NCBI RefSeq assembly: GCF_963576615.1
Contig: NC_088711.1
Span: forward strand, 17,020,182-17,084,181
Direction: 5' to 3'
Source: Watersipora subatra
Lineage: Eukaryota; Bryozoa; Gymnolaemata; Cheilostomatida; Watersiporidae
Length of the DNA stretch: 64,000 nucleotides
Every line of letters begins with the position of its first letter. Position 1 is the first letter of the stretch. Both the position numbers and the translations under genes were made by a program. Shown one piece after another: positions 13,173 through 26,614 of the stretch. The notes under the pieces are model-generated. The model worked only from the letters and a program-made list of their open reading frames with translations. It searched no databases and was not told where the DNA came from.

Positions 13173-13711
13173 TCTAGATAATATATTTTCATATATCAGT
13201 CCTGATTTTTGCTATAACACAGAAAAATTATTATTAGGCTGTGATTATAAAGATGCTGTTTGTTATTCTCATGGGAGTTTGCTCATATGCTATAAGAACC
13301 TCACGAGATTGGTTGACCCTGAAAATTCAAAACAATTCTTCATTTGAAACAATATAATTATTTTATTGTTCTAATCGAGAACTTGATATAATGCAGAGAA
13401 GAATTCATTCTAAAAAACTCACACTAGCCTGATTTACACTCTGAATAAATCAACGAAGTCAACTTTGCAATTAATTGGAACATTCATGGTGCGTAAACTT
13501 TACACGGCCTAAAAGATGCACTGATATTAAGAATTAGATGTCGAAAGGGTATAACATTTTTATTTTAAGGTTAATAATTTTTCTAAATAAACAGTAATCT
13601 ATTTTACACTCCAACAACTATTGGAAAAAATTGAATAAATAACTTAAGCTTTTTTCACAATTTTCAAATGCGTCTAGCTTCGCAATAGAACTCGAGTGTG
13701 AAAAATAGGAA

Positions 13712-13784
13712 GCCGAAATAGCTCAGCTGGGAGAGTGTTAGACTGAAGATCTAAAGGTCCCTGGTTCAATATCGGGTTTCAGCA
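13712..13784 (+). tRNA. tRNA-Phe(GAA), variant T arm
   Basis: T25 and a C in the D loop; T61 and C3-A70. Nine units from 8,211. Confidence 0.58.
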
Positions 13785-14323
13785 TCTAGAAAATATATTT
13801 TCATATATCAGTCCTGATTTTTGTTATAACACAGAAAAATTATTATTAAGCTGTGATTATAAAGATGCTGTTTGTTATTCTCACGGGAGTTTGCTCATAT
13901 GCTATAAGAACTTCACGAGATTGGTTGAACCTGAAAGCTACCAACCAATCTTTACTTGAAACAAGATAATTATTTTATTGTTTTAATCAAAAACTCGATA
14001 TAATACAGAAAATTATTCATTCTAGAAAACTCACACTAGCCTCATTTACACTCTGAATGAATCAACAAAGTCAACGTTGCAATTATTTGGAACATTCATC
14101 GTGCGTAAACTTTACACGGCCTAAAAGATGCACTGATATTAAGAATGGGATCTCGAAGGAGAATAAGATCTTCATTTTAAGGTTAATACATTTTCTTAAT
14201 AAACAGTAATCTATTTTACACTCCAACAACTATTGGAAAAAATTGAATAAATAACTTAAGCTTTTTTCACAATTTTCAAATGCGTCTAGCTTCGCACTAG
14301 AACTCGAGTGTGAAAAATAGGAA

Positions 14324-14396
14324 GCCGAAATAGCTCAGTTGGGAGAGCGTTAAACTGAAGATCTAAAGGTCCCTGGTTCAATATCGGGTTTCAGCA
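14324..14396 (+). tRNA. tRNA-Phe(GAA), variant T arm
   Basis: A30-C40, T61 and C3-A70. Weak copy. Confidence 0.55.
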
Positions 14397-14934
14397 TCTA
14401 GAAAATATATTTTCATATATCAGTCCTGATTTTTGCTATAACACAGAAAAATTATTATTAGGCTGTGATTATAAAGATGCTGTTTGTTATTCTCATGGGA
14501 GTTTGCTCATATGCTATAAGAACTTCACGAGACTGGTTGAACCTGAAAGCTACCAACAAATCTTTACTTGAAACAAGATAATTATTTTATTGTTTTAATC
14601 GAAAACTTGATATAATACCGAAAATTATTCATTCTAAAAAACTCACACTAGCCTCATTTACATTCTGAATGAATCAACGAAGTCAACGTTCCAATTAGTT
14701 GGAACATTCATGGTGCGTAAACTTTACACGGCCTAAAAGATGCACTGATATTAAGAATTAGATGTCGAAAGGGAATAACATTTTTATTTTAAGGTTAATA
14801 ATTTTCTAAATAAACAGTAATCTACTTTACACTCCAAAAACTGTTGGAAAAAAATGAATAAATAACTCAAGTTTTTTTCACAATTTTCAGCTGTGTCTAG
14901 CATCATACTAGACCTCGTTTGCGTACAATAGGAA

Positions 14935-15007
14935 GCCGAAATAGCTCATTCGGGCGAGTGTTAGACTAAAGGTCTAAAGGTCCCTGGTTCGATTTCTGGT
15001 TTTGGCA
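14935..15007 (+). tRNA. tRNA-Phe-like, anticodon AAA
   Basis: Anticodon loop CTAAAGG, so position 34 is A rather than G. D arm altered (CATTCGGGCGAG) and T arm TTCGATTTCTGG has a mismatch and T61. First of three full AAA copies (14,935, 19,208, 27,154). Either a diverged tRNA-Phe(AAA) or a pseudogene. Confidence 0.55.
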
Positions 15008-15542
15008 TCCGCAAAATAGATTTTCATATATCAGTCCTGACTTTTGCTATAACTCAGAAAAATAAGTATTAGGCTGTGATTAAAAAAATGCCGTTTGTTA
15101 TTCTCACAGGAGTTTCTTCATATGCTAGAAGAAATCCACGAGATTGGTTGAACCTGAAAATTCAAAGCAAATCTTTTTTGAAACAAGATAATTATTTTAT
15201 TGTTTTAATCGAGAAGTTGATATAATACAGAAAATTACTCATTCTACAAACTTCGCACTAGCCTCATTTACATTCCGAATTAATCTCGAATGCTTTCTTT
15301 GAAATTTTTTGGAACTTTCATGGTTCATAAAATCTACACAGCCTCAAAAGTGCACTGATATTATAAAATTGATTACAAAAGTGAATAAGATAGTTAATCT
15401 AAGGTTTGTGTTTGGTTTAAATAAACAGTAATCTCCTATTCATCGCAACAACTGTTAGAAAAAATGATTAAATAACTTAATTTCTTTTCACAAATTTCAA
15501 CAGCGTCTAGCCTCGTACTAGACCTCGTTTGGGAAATAGGAA

Positions 15543-15615
15543 GCCGAAATAGCTCAGTTTGGAGAGCGTTAGACTGAAGGTCTAAAGGTCCCTGGTTCAA
15601 TCCCGGGTTTCGGCA
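15543..15615 (+). tRNA. tRNA-Phe(GAA)
   Basis: Good cloverleaf; G38 in the anticodon loop and T loop TTCAATC. Confidence 0.85.
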
Positions 15616-16152
15616 TCTGGAAAATATATTTTCATATATCAGTCCTGATTTTTGATATAACACAGAAAAATTAGTATTAGGCTGTGATTAAAAAGATGCC
15701 GTTTGTTATTCTCACAGGAGTTTCTTCATATGCTAGAAGAAATCCACGAGATTGGTTGAACCTGAAAATTCAAAGCAAATCTTTTTTGAAACAAGATAAT
15801 TATTTTATTGTTTTAATCGAAAAGTTGATATAATACAAAGAATTACTCATTCTACAAACTTTGCACTAGCCTCATTTACATTCTGAATTAATCTCGAATG
15901 CTTTCTTTGAAATTTTTTGGAACTTTCATGGTTCATAAAATCTACACAGCCTCAAAAGTGCACTGATATTATAAAATTGATTACAAAAGTGAATAAGATA
16001 GTTAATCTAAGGTTTGTGTTTGGTTTAAATAAACAGTAATCTCCTATTCATCGCAACAACTGTTAGAAAAAATGATTAAATAACTTAATTTCTTTTCACA
16101 AATTTCAACAGCGTCTAGCCTCGTACTAGACCTCGTTTGGGCAAAATAGGAA

Positions 16153-16225
16153 GCCGAAATAGCTCAGTTTGGAGAGCGTTAGACTGAAGATCTAAAGGTC
16201 CCTGGTTCGATCCCGGGTTTCGGCA
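16153..16225 (+). tRNA. tRNA-Phe(GAA)
   Basis: All stems pair; differs from consensus only in the TTTGGA D loop. Confidence 0.94.
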
Positions 16226-16763
16226 TCTAGAAAATATATTTTCATATATCAGTCCTGATTTTTGTTATAACACAGAAAAATTATTATTAGGCTGTGATTA
16301 TAAGGATGCTGTTTGTTATTCTCACAGGAGTTTCTTCATATGCTAGAAGAAATCCACGAGATTGGTTGAACCTGAAAATTCAAAGCAAATCGTCATTTGG
16401 AACCAAATAATTATTTTATTGTTTTAATCGAGAACTTGATATAATACAGAGAATTACTCATTCTACAAACTTTGCACTAGCCTCATTTACATTCCGAATT
16501 AATCTCGAATGCTTTCTTTGAAAATTTTTGGAACTTTCATGGTTCATAAAATCTACACAGCCTCAAAAGTGCACTGATATTATGAAATTGATTACAAAAG
16601 TGAATAAGATAGTTAATCTAAGGTTTGTGTTTGGTTTAAATAAACAGTAATCTCCTATTCATCGCAACAACCGTTAGAAAATTTGATTAAATAACTTAAA
16701 TTTTTTTCACAAGTTTCAACAGCGTCTAGCCTCGTACTAGACCTCGTTTGGGCAAAATAGGAA

Positions 16764-16836
16764 GCCGAAATAGTTCAGTTTGGAGAGCGTTAGACTGAAG
16801 ATCTAAAGGTCCCTGGTTCAATCCCGGGTTTCGGCA
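16764..16836 (+). tRNA. tRNA-Phe(GAA)
   Basis: T11 subtype with T loop TTCAATC; stems otherwise intact. Confidence 0.86.
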
Positions 16837-17374
16837 TCTGGAAAATATATTTTCATATATCAGTCCTGAATTTGATGTAACACAGAAAAATTAGTATTAG
16901 GCTGTGATTATAAGGATGCTGTTTGTTATTCTAACGGGAGTTTGCTCATATGCTATAAAAACTTCACGAGATTGGTTGACCCTGAATATTCAAAACAATT
17001 CTTCATTTGAAACAAGATAATTATTTTATTGTTTTATTCGAGAACTTGATATAATACAGAGAATAATTCATTCTAAAAAACTCACACTAACCTGATTTAC
17101 ACTCTGAATGAATCAACGAAGTCAGCGTTGCAATTAATTGGAACATTCATGGTGCGTAAACTTTACACGGCCTAAAAGAAGCACTGATATTAAGAATTAG
17201 ATGTCGAAAGGGAATAACATTTTTATTTTAAGATTAATAATTTTTCAAAATAAACAGTAATTTATTTTACACTCCAACAACAATTGGAAAAAATTGAATA
17301 AATAACTTAAGCTTTTTTCACAATTTTCAAATGCGTCTAGTTTCGCACTAGAACTCGAGCGTGAAAAATAGGAA

Positions 17375-17447
17375 GCCGAAATAGCTCAGTTGGGAGAGCG
17401 TTAAACTGAAGATCTAAAGGTCCCTGGTTCAATACCGGGTTTCAGCA
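17375..17447 (+). tRNA. tRNA-Phe(GAA), weak
   Basis: C61 kept, but A30-C40 and C3-A70 mismatches. Same subtype as 24,710. Confidence 0.6.
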
Positions 17448-17985
17448 TCTAGAAAATATATTTTCATATATCAGTCCTGATTTTTGATATAACACAAAAA
17501 AATTATTATTAGGCTGTGATTATAAAGATGCTGTTTGTTATTCTCACGGGAGTTTGCTCATATGCTATAAGAACTTCACGAGATTGGTTGAACCTGAAAA
17601 TTCAAAGCAAATCGTCATTTGAAACAAAATAATTATTTTATTGTTTTAATCGAGAACTTGATATAATACAGAGAGTTATTCATTCTAAAAACTTTGCACT
17701 AGCCTCATTTACATTCCGAATTAATCTCGATTGCTTTCTTTAAAATATTTTGGAACTTTCATGGTTCATAAATTATACACAGCCTCAAAAGTGCACTGAT
17801 ATTATGAGTTTCATTACAAAAGTGAATAACATAGTTAATCTAAGGTTTGTGTTTGGTTTAAATAAACAGTAATCTCCTATTCGTTGCAACAACCGTTAGA
17901 AAAAATGATTAAATAACTTAAATTCTTTTCACAAGTTTCAACAGCGTCTAGCCTCGTACTAGACCTCGTTTGGGCAAAATAGGAA

Positions 17986-18058
17986 GCCGAAATAGCTCAG
18001 TTTGGAGAGCGTTAGACTGAAGATCTAAAGGTCCCTGGTTCGATCCCGGGTTTCGGCA
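17986..18058 (+). tRNA. tRNA-Phe(GAA)
   Basis: All stems pair; TTTGGA D loop. Confidence 0.94.
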
Positions 18059-18596
18059 TCTAGAAAATATATTTTCATATATCAGTCCTGATTTTTGTTA
18101 TAACACAGAAAAGTTATTATTAGGCTGTGATTATAAGGATGCTGTTTGTTATTCTCACGGGAGTTTGTTCATATGCTAGAAGAAATCCACGAGATTGGTT
18201 GAACCTGAAAATTCAAAGCAAATCGTCATTTGGAACCAAATAATTATTTTATTGTTTTAATCGAGAACTTGATATAATACAGAGAATTACTCATTCTACA
18301 AACTTTGCACTAGCCTCATTTACATTCCGCATTAATCTCGAATGCTTTCTTTGAAAATTTTTGGAACTTTCATGGTTCATAAAATCTACACAGCCTCAAA
18401 AGTGCACTGATATTATGAAATTGATTACAAAAGTGAATAAGATAGTTAATCTAAGGTTTGTGTTTGGTTTAAATAAACAGTAATCTCCTATTCATCGCAA
18501 CAACCGTTAGAAAATTTGATTAAATAACTTAAATTTTTTTCACAAGTTTCAACAGCGTCTAGCCTCGTACTAGACCTCGTTTGGGCAAAATAGGAA

Positions 18597-18669
18597 GCCG
18601 AAATAGTTCAGTTTGGAGAGCGTTAGACTGAAGATCTAAAGGTCCCTGGTTCGATCCCGGGTTTCGGCA
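18597..18669 (+). tRNA. tRNA-Phe(GAA)
   Basis: T11 (AGTTCAG) subtype, stems otherwise intact. Confidence 0.88.
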
Positions 18670-19207
18670 TCTGGAAAATATATTTTCATATATCAGTCCT
18701 GAATTTGATGTAACACAGAAAAATTAGTATTAGGCTGTGATTATAAGGATGCTGTTTGTTATTCTAACGGGAGTTTGCTCATATGCTATAAAAACTTCAC
18801 GAGATTGGTTGACCCTGAATATTCAAAACAATTCTTCATTTGAAACAAGATAATTATTTTATTGTTTTATTCGAGAACTTGATATAATACAGAGAATAAT
18901 TCATTCTAAAAAACTCACACTAACCTGATTTACACTCTGAATGAATCAACGAAGTCAGCGTTGCAATTAATTGGAACATTCATGGTGCGTAAACTTTACA
19001 CGGCCTAAAAGATGCACTGATATTAAGAATGAGATGTCGAAAGGGAATAACATTTTTATTTTAAGGTTAATAATTTTTCAAAATAAACAGTAATTTATTT
19101 TACACTCCAAAAACTGTTGGAAAAAAATGAATAAATAACTCAAGTTTTTTTCACAATTTTCAGCTGTGTCTAGCATCATACTAGACCTCGTTTGCGTACA
19201 ATAGGAA

Positions 19208-19280
19208 GCCGAAATAGCTCATTCGGGCGAGTGTTAGACTAAAGGTCTAAAGGTCCCTGGTTCGATTTCTGGTTTTGGCA
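19208..19280 (+). tRNA. tRNA-Phe-like, anticodon AAA
   Basis: Same as 14,935: loop CTAAAGG, altered D arm, weak T arm. Followed directly by a TAT copy at 19,820. Confidence 0.55.
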
Positions 19281-19819
19281 TCCGCAAAATAGATTTTCAT
19301 ATATCAGTCCTGACTTTTGCTATAACTCAGAAAAATAAGTATTAGGCTGTGATTAAATTGATGCGGTTTGTTATTCTCACAGGTGTTTGTTCACATGCTA
19401 GAAGAAATCCACGAGATTGATTGAACCTGAAAGTTCAAAACAAAACTTCATTTGAAAAAAGATAATTATTTTATTGTTTTAATCGAGAACTTGATATAAT
19501 ACAGAAAATTATTCATTCTAAAAAACTCTCACTAGCCTCATTTACACTCTGAATGAGTCAACAAAGTCAACATTGATATTATTTGAAACAATCTTGGTGC
19601 GGAAACTTTACACGACCTAAAAGATGCACTGATTTTAAGAATTGGATCTCGAAAGGGAATAACATTTTTATTTTAAGGTTAATAATTTTTCAAAATAAAC
19701 AGTAATTTATTTTACACTCCAACAACTATTGGAAAAAATTGAATAAAGAACTTGAGCTTTTTTCACAATTTTCAAATGCGTCTTGCTTCGCAATAGAACT
19801 CGAGTGTGAAAAATAGGAA

Positions 19820-19892
19820 GCCGAAATAGCTCAGTTGGGAGAGCGTTAGACCTATGATCCAAAGGTCCCTGGTTCAATATCGGGTTTCCGCA
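19820..19892 (+). pseudogene. tRNA-Phe-derived copy with anticodon TAT
   Basis: Loop CCTATGA without U33, T61 in box B, C3-C70 in the acceptor. Confidence 0.7.
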
Positions 19893-20431
19893 TCTAGAAA
19901 ATATACTTTCATATATCAGTCGTGATTTTTGCTATAACACGGAAAAATCAGTATTAGGCTGTTATTAAAAAGATGCTGTTTGTTATTCTCACAGGAGTTT
20001 GTTCATATGCTAGAAGAAATCCACGAGATTGGTTGACCCTGAAAATTCAAAACAATTCTTCATTTGAAACAATATAATTATTTTATTGTTTTAATCGAGA
20101 ACTTGATATAATGCAGAGAATAATTCATTCTAAAAAACTCACACTAGCCTGATTTACACTCTGACTGAATCAACGAAGTCGACGTTGCAATTAATTGGAA
20201 CATTCATGGTGCGTAAACTTTACACGGCCTAAAAGATGCACTGATATTAAGAATTAGATGTCGAAAGGGTATAACATTTTTATTTTAAGGTTAATAATTT
20301 TTCTAAATAAATAGTAATCTATTTTACACTCCAACAACTATTGGAAAAAATTGAATAAATAACTTAAGCTTTTTTCACAATTTTCAAATGCGTCTAGCTT
20401 CGCACTAGAACTCGAGTGTGAAAAATAGGAA

Positions 20432-20504
20432 GCCGAAATAGCTCAGTTGGGAGAGCGTTAGACTGAAGATCTAAAGGTCCCTGGTTCGATCCCGGGTTTC
20501 GGCA
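20432..20504 (+). tRNA. tRNA-Phe(GAA), exact consensus
   Basis: Identical to the consensus copy at 1,490; all stems pair. Confidence 0.97.
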
Positions 20505-21042
20505 TCTGGAAAATATATTTTCATATATCAGTCCTGATTTTTGTTATAACACAGAAAAATTATTATTAGGCTGTGATTATAAGGATGCTGTTTGTTATTC
20601 TCACAGGAGTTTGTTCATATGCTAGAAGAAATCCACGAGATTGGTTGAACCTGAAAATTCAAAGCAAATCGTCATTTGGAACCAAATAATTATTTTATTG
20701 TTTTAATCGAGAACTTGATATAATACAGAGAATTACTCATTCTACAAACTTTGCACTAGCCTCATTTACATTCCGAATTAATCTCGAATGCTTTCTTTGA
20801 AAATTTTTGGAACTTTCATGGTTCATAAAATCTACACAGCCTCAAAAGTGCACTGATATTATGAAATTGATTACAAAAGTGAATAAGATAGTTAATCTAA
20901 GGTTTGTGTTTGGTTTAAATAAACAGTAATCTCCTATTCATCGCAACAACCGTTAGAAAATTTGATTAAATAACTTAAATTTTTTTCACAAGTTTCAACA
21001 GCGTCTAGCCTCGTACTAGACCTCGTTTGGGCAAAATAGGAA

Positions 21043-21115
21043 GCCGAAATAGTTCAGTTTGGAGAGCGTTAGACTGAAGATCTAAAGGTCCCTGGTTCGA
21101 TCCCGGGTTTCGGCA
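21043..21115 (+). tRNA. tRNA-Phe(GAA)
   Basis: T11 subtype, stems otherwise intact. Confidence 0.88.
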
Positions 21116-21653
21116 TCTGGAAAATATATTTTCATATATCAGTCCTGAATTTGATGTAACACAGAAAAATTAGTATTAGGCTGTGATTATAAGGATGCTG
21201 TTTGTTATTCTAACGGGAGTTTGCTCATATGCTATAAAAACTTCACGAGATTGGTTGACCCTGAATATTCAAAACAATTCTTCATTTGAAACAAGATAAT
21301 TATTTTATTGTTTTATTCGAGAACTTGATATAATACAGAGAATAATTCATTCTAAAAAACTCACACTAACCTGATTTACACTCTGAATGAATCAACGAAG
21401 TCAGCGTTGCAATTAATTTGAACATTCATGGTGCGTAAACTTTACACGGCCTAAAAGATGCACTGATATTAAGAATTAGATGTCGAAAGGGAATAACATT
21501 TTTATTTTAAGATTAATAATTTTTCAAAATAAACAGTAATTTATTTTACACTCCAACAACTATTGGAAAAAATTGAATAAATGACTTAAGCTTTTTTCAC
21601 AATTTTCAAATGCGTCTAGTTTCGCACTAGAACTCGAGCGTGAAAAATAGGAA

Positions 21654-21726
21654 GCCGAAATAGCTCAGTTGGGAGAGAGTTAAACTGAAGATCTAAAGGT
21701 CCCTGGTTCAATATCGGGTTTCAGCA
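21654..21726 (+). tRNA. tRNA-Phe(GAA), variant T arm
   Basis: GAGA D-stem mismatch, A30-C40, T61 and C3-A70; same subtype as 5,765. Likely a pseudogene. Confidence 0.5.
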
Positions 21727-22265
21727 TCTAGAAAATATATTTTCATATATCAGTCCTGATTTTTGTTATAACACAAAAAAATTATTATTAGGCTGTGATT
21801 ATAAAGATGCTGTTTGTTATTCTCACGGGAGTTTGCTCATATGCTATAAGAACTTCACGAGATTGGTTGAACCTGAAAGCTACCAACAAATCTTTACTTG
21901 AAACAAGATAATTATTTTATTGTTTTAATCGAGAACTTGATATAATACAGAGAATTACTCATTCTACAAACTTTGCACTAGCCTCATTTCCATTCCAAAT
22001 TAGTCTCGAATGCTTTCTTTGAAATATTTTGGAACTTTCATGGTTCATAAAATTTACACAGTCTCAAATGCGCACTGATATTATGAGTTTGATTATTAAA
22101 AGTGAATAACATAGTTAATCTAAGGTTTGTGTTTGGTTTAAATAAACAGTAATCTCCTATTCATCGCAACAACTGTTAGAAAAAATGATTAAATAACTTA
22201 AATTTTTTTCACAAATTTTAACAGCGTCTAGCCTCGTACTAGAGCTCGTTTGCGCAAAATAGGAA

Positions 22266-22293
22266 GCCGAAATAGCTCAGTTGGGAGAGCGTT

Positions 22294-22327
<34 letters not shown>

Positions 22328-22338
22328 GGGTTTTGGCA
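22266..22338 (+). tRNA. tRNA-Phe(GAA)
   Basis: Wobble-only changes (G42, G4-T69). Confidence 0.9.
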
Positions 22339-22876
22339 TCTGGAAAATATATTTTCATATATCAGTCCTGATTTTTGATATAATACAGAAAAATTAGTAT
22401 TAGGCTCTGATTAAAAAGATGCCGTTTGTTATTCTCACAGGAGTTTCTTCATATGCTAGAAGAAATCCACGAGATTGGTTGAACCTGAAAATTCAAAGCA
22501 AATCGTCATTTGAAACAAAATAATTATTTTATTGTTTTAATCGAGAACTTGATATAATACAGAGAATTATTCATTCTAAAAACTTTGCACTAGCCTCATT
22601 TACATTCCGAATTAATCTCGATTGCTTTCTTTAAAATATTTTGGAACTTTCATGGTTCATAAATTATACACAGCCTCAAAAGTGCACTGATATTATGAGT
22701 TTAATTACAAAAGTGAATAACATAGTTAATCTAAGGTTTGTGTTTGGTTTAAATAAACAGTAATCTCCTGTTCATCGCAACAACTGTTAGAAAAAATGAT
22801 TAAATAACTTAATTTCTTTTCACAAATTTCAACAGCGTCTAGCCTCGTACTAGACCTCGTTTGGGCAAAATAGGAA

Positions 22877-22949
22877 GCCGAAATAGCTCAGTTTGGAGAG
22901 CGTTAGATTGAAGATCTGATAGTCCCTGGTTCAATCCCGGGTTTTGGCA
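22877..22949 (+). tRNA. tRNA-Phe(GAA)
   Basis: Subtype of 882, with an added A in the variable loop. Confidence 0.83.
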
Positions 22950-23486
22950 TCTAAAAAAATATTTTCATATATCAGTCCTGACTTTTGCTATAACACAGAA
23001 AGTTTAGTATTAGGCTGTGATTAAAAAGATGCCGTTTGTTATTCTCACAGGAGTTTGGTCATATGCTATACGAACTTCTCGAGATTGGTTGAACCTGAAA
23101 GCTACCAACAAATCTTTACTTGAAACAAGATAATTATTTTATTGTTTTAATCGAGAACTTGATATAATACAGAAAATTACTCATTCTACAAACTTTGCAC
23201 TAGCCTCATTTCCATTCCGAATTAATCTCGAATGCTTTCTTTGAAATTTTTTGGAACTTTCATGGTTCATAAAATCTACACAGCCTCAAAAGTGCACTGA
23301 TATTATGAAATTGATTACAAAAGTGAATAAGATAGTTAATCTAAGGTTTGTGTTTGGTTTAAATAAACAGTAATCTCCTGTTCATCGCAACAACTGTTAG
23401 AAAAAATGATTAAATAACTTAATTTCTTTTCACAAATTTCAACAGCGTCTAGCCTCGTACTAGACCTCGTTTGGGCAAAATAGGAA

Positions 23487-23559
23487 GCCGAAATAGCTCA
23501 GTTTGGAGAGCGTTAGGCTGAAGATCTAAAGGTCCCTGGTTCGATCCCGGGTTTTGGCA
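23487..23559 (+). tRNA. tRNA-Phe(GAA)
   Basis: Good cloverleaf; G31-T39 and G4-T69 wobbles. Confidence 0.87.
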
Positions 23560-24097
23560 TATGAAAATATATTTTCATATATCAGTCCTGATTTTTGTTA
23601 TAACACAGAAAAATTATTATTAAGCTGTGATTATAAAGATGCTGTTTGTTATTCTCACGGGAGTTTGCTCATATGCTATAAGAACTTCACGAGATTGGTT
23701 GAACCTGAAAGCTACCAACCAATCTTTACTTGAAACAAGATAATTATTTTATTGTTTTAATCGAAAACTCGATATAATACAGAAAATTATTCATTCTAGA
23801 AAACTCACACTAGCCTCATTTACACTCTGAATGAATCAACAAAGTCAACGTTGCAATTATTTGGAACATTCATCGTGCGTAAACTTTACACGGCCTAAAA
23901 GATGCACTGATATTAAGAATGGGATCTCGAAAGAGAATAAGATCTTCATTTTAAGGTTAATACATTTTCTTAATAAACAGTAATCTATTTTACACTCCAA
24001 CAACTATTGGAAAAAATTGAATAAATAACTTAAGCTTTTTTCACAATTTTCAAATGCGTCTAGCTTCGCACTAGAACTCGAGTGTGAAAAATAGGAA

Positions 24098-24170
24098 GCC
24101 GAAATAGCTCAGTTGGGAGAGCGTTAGACTGAAGATCTAAAGGTCCCTGGTTCAATATCGGGTTTCAGCA
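24098..24170 (+). tRNA. tRNA-Phe(GAA), variant T arm
   Basis: Anticodon arm intact; T61 and C3-A70. Confidence 0.6.
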
Positions 24171-24709
24171 TCTAGAAAATATATTTTCATATATCAGTCC
24201 TGATTTTTGCTATAACACAGAAAAATTATTATTAGGCTGTGATTATAAAGATGCTGTTTGTTATTCTCATGGGAGTTTGCTCATATGCTATAAGAACTTC
24301 ACGAGACTGGTTGAACCTGAAAGCTACCAACAAATCTTTACTTGAAACAAGATAATTATTTTATTGTTTTAATCGAAAACTTGATATAATACCGAAAATT
24401 ATTCATTCTAAAAAACTCACACTAACCTGATTTACACTCTGAATGAATCAACGAAGTCAGCGTTGCAATTAATTGGAACATTCATGGTGCGTAAACTTTA
24501 CACGGCCTAAAAGATGCACTGATATTAAGAATTAGATGTCGAAAGGGAATAACATTTTTATTTTAAGATTAATAATTTTTCAAAATAAACAGTAATTTAT
24601 TTTACACTCCAACAACTATTGGAAAAAATTGAATAAATAACTTAATCTTTTTTCACAATTTTCAAATGCGTCTAGTTTCGCACTAGAACTCGAGCGTGAA
24701 AAATAGGAA

Positions 24710-24782
24710 GCCGAAATAGCTCAGTTGGGAGAGCGTTAAACTGAAGATCTAAAGGTCCCTGGTTCAATACCGGGTTTCAGCA
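24710..24782 (+). tRNA. tRNA-Phe(GAA), weak
   Basis: C61 kept; A30-C40 and C3-A70 mismatches, like 17,375. Confidence 0.6.
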
Positions 24783-25320
24783 TTTAGAAAATATATTTTC
24801 ATATATCAGTCCTGATTTTTGTTATAACACAAAAAAATTATTATTAGGCTGTGATTATAAAGATGCTGTTTGTTATTCTCACGGGAGTTTGCTCATATGC
24901 TATAAGAACTTCACGAGATTGGTTGAACCTGAAAATTCAAAGCAAATCGTCATTTGAAACAAAATAATTATTTTATTGTTTTAATCGAGAACTTGATATA
25001 ATACAGAGAGTTATTCATTCTAAAAACTTTGCACTAGCCTCATTTACATTCCGAATTAATCTCGATTGCTTTCTTTAAAATATTTTGGAACTTTCATGGT
25101 TCATAAATTATACACAGCCTCAAAAGTGCACTGATATTATGAGTTTCATTACAAAAGTGAATAACATAGTTAATCTAAGGTTTGTGTTTGGTTTAAATAA
25201 ACAGTAATCTCCTATTCATCGCAACAACCGTTAGAAAAAATGATTAAATAACTTAAATTCTTTTCACAAGTTTCAACAGCGTCTAGCCTCGTACTAGACC
25301 TCGTTTGGGCAAAATAGGAA

Positions 25321-25393
25321 GCCGAAATAGCTCAGTTTGGAGAGCGTTAGACTGAAGATCTAAAGGTCCCTGGTTCGATCCCGGGTTTCGGCA
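25321..25393 (+). tRNA. tRNA-Phe(GAA)
   Basis: All stems pair; TTTGGA D loop. Confidence 0.94.
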
Positions 25394-25931
25394 TCTAGAA
25401 AATATATTTTCATATATCAGTCCTGATTTTTGTTATAACACAGAAAAATTATTATTAGGCTGTGATTATAAGGATGCTGTTTGTTATTCTCACAGGAGTT
25501 TGTTCATATGCTAGAAGAAATCCACGAGATTGGTTGAACCTGAAAATTCAAAGCAAATCGTCATTTGAAACCAAATAATTATTTTATTGTTTTAATCGAG
25601 AACTTGATATAATACAGAGAATTACTCATTCTACAAACTTTGCACTAGCCTCATTTACATTCCGAATTAATCTCGAATGCTTTCTTTGATATATTTTGGA
25701 ACTTTCATGGTTCATAAAATCTACACAGCCTCAAAAGTGCACTGATATTATGAAATTGATTACAAAAGTGAATAAGATAGTTAATCTAAGGTTTGTGTTT
25801 GGTTTAAATAAACAGTAATCTTCTATTCATCGCAACAACTGTTAGAAAAAATGATTAAATAACTTAATTTCTTTTCACAAATTTTAACACCGTCTAGCCT
25901 CGTACTAGACCTCGTTTGGGCAAAATAGGAA

Positions 25932-26004
25932 GCCGAAATAGCTCAGTTTGGAGAGCGTTAGACCGAAGATCTAAAGGTCCCTGGTTCAATCCCGGGTTTT
26001 GGCA
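25932..26004 (+). tRNA. tRNA-Phe(GAA), U33 lost
   Basis: Anticodon loop CCGAAGA replaces the near-invariant T33 with C; stems otherwise good. Transcribable, but decoding is doubtful. Confidence 0.65.
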
Positions 26005-26541
26005 TCTGAAAAAATGTTTTCATATATCAGTCCTGATTTTTGCTATAACACAGAAAACTTAGTATTAGGCTGTGATTAAAAAGATGCCGTTTGTTATTCT
26101 CACAGGAGTTTGGTCATATGCTATAAGAACTTCACGAGATTGGTTGAACCTGAAAGCTACCAACAAATCTTTACTTGAAACAAGATAATTATTTTATTGT
26201 TTTAATCGAGAAGTTGATATAATACAGAGAATTACTCATTCTACAAACTTTGCACTAGCCTCATTTCCATTCCGAATTATTCTCGAATGCTTTCTTTGAA
26301 ATATTTTGGAACTTTCATGGTTCATAAAATTTACACAGTTTCAAATGCGCACTGATATTATGAGTTTGATTACAAAAGTGAATAACATAGTTAATCTAAG
26401 GTTTGTGTTTGGTTTAAATAAACAGTAATCTCCTATTCATCGCAACAACTGTTAGAAAAAATGATTAAATAACTTAATTTCTTTTCACAGATTTCAACAG
26501 CGTCTAGCCTCGTACTAGACCTCGTTTGGTCAAAATAGGAA

Positions 26542-26614
26542 GCCGAAATAGCTCAGTTTGGAGAGCGTTAGACTGAAGATCTAAAGGTCCCTGGTTCAAT
26601 ATCGGGTTTCAGCA
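26542..26614 (+). tRNA. tRNA-Phe(GAA), variant T arm
   Basis: Anticodon arm intact; T61 and C3-A70. Confidence 0.6.

Noticed and set aside
15436-15663. Minus-strand 75-residue frame across a tRNA-Phe unit
   Set aside because: It reads antisense through a tRNA gene and its spacer; other units do not keep it open.
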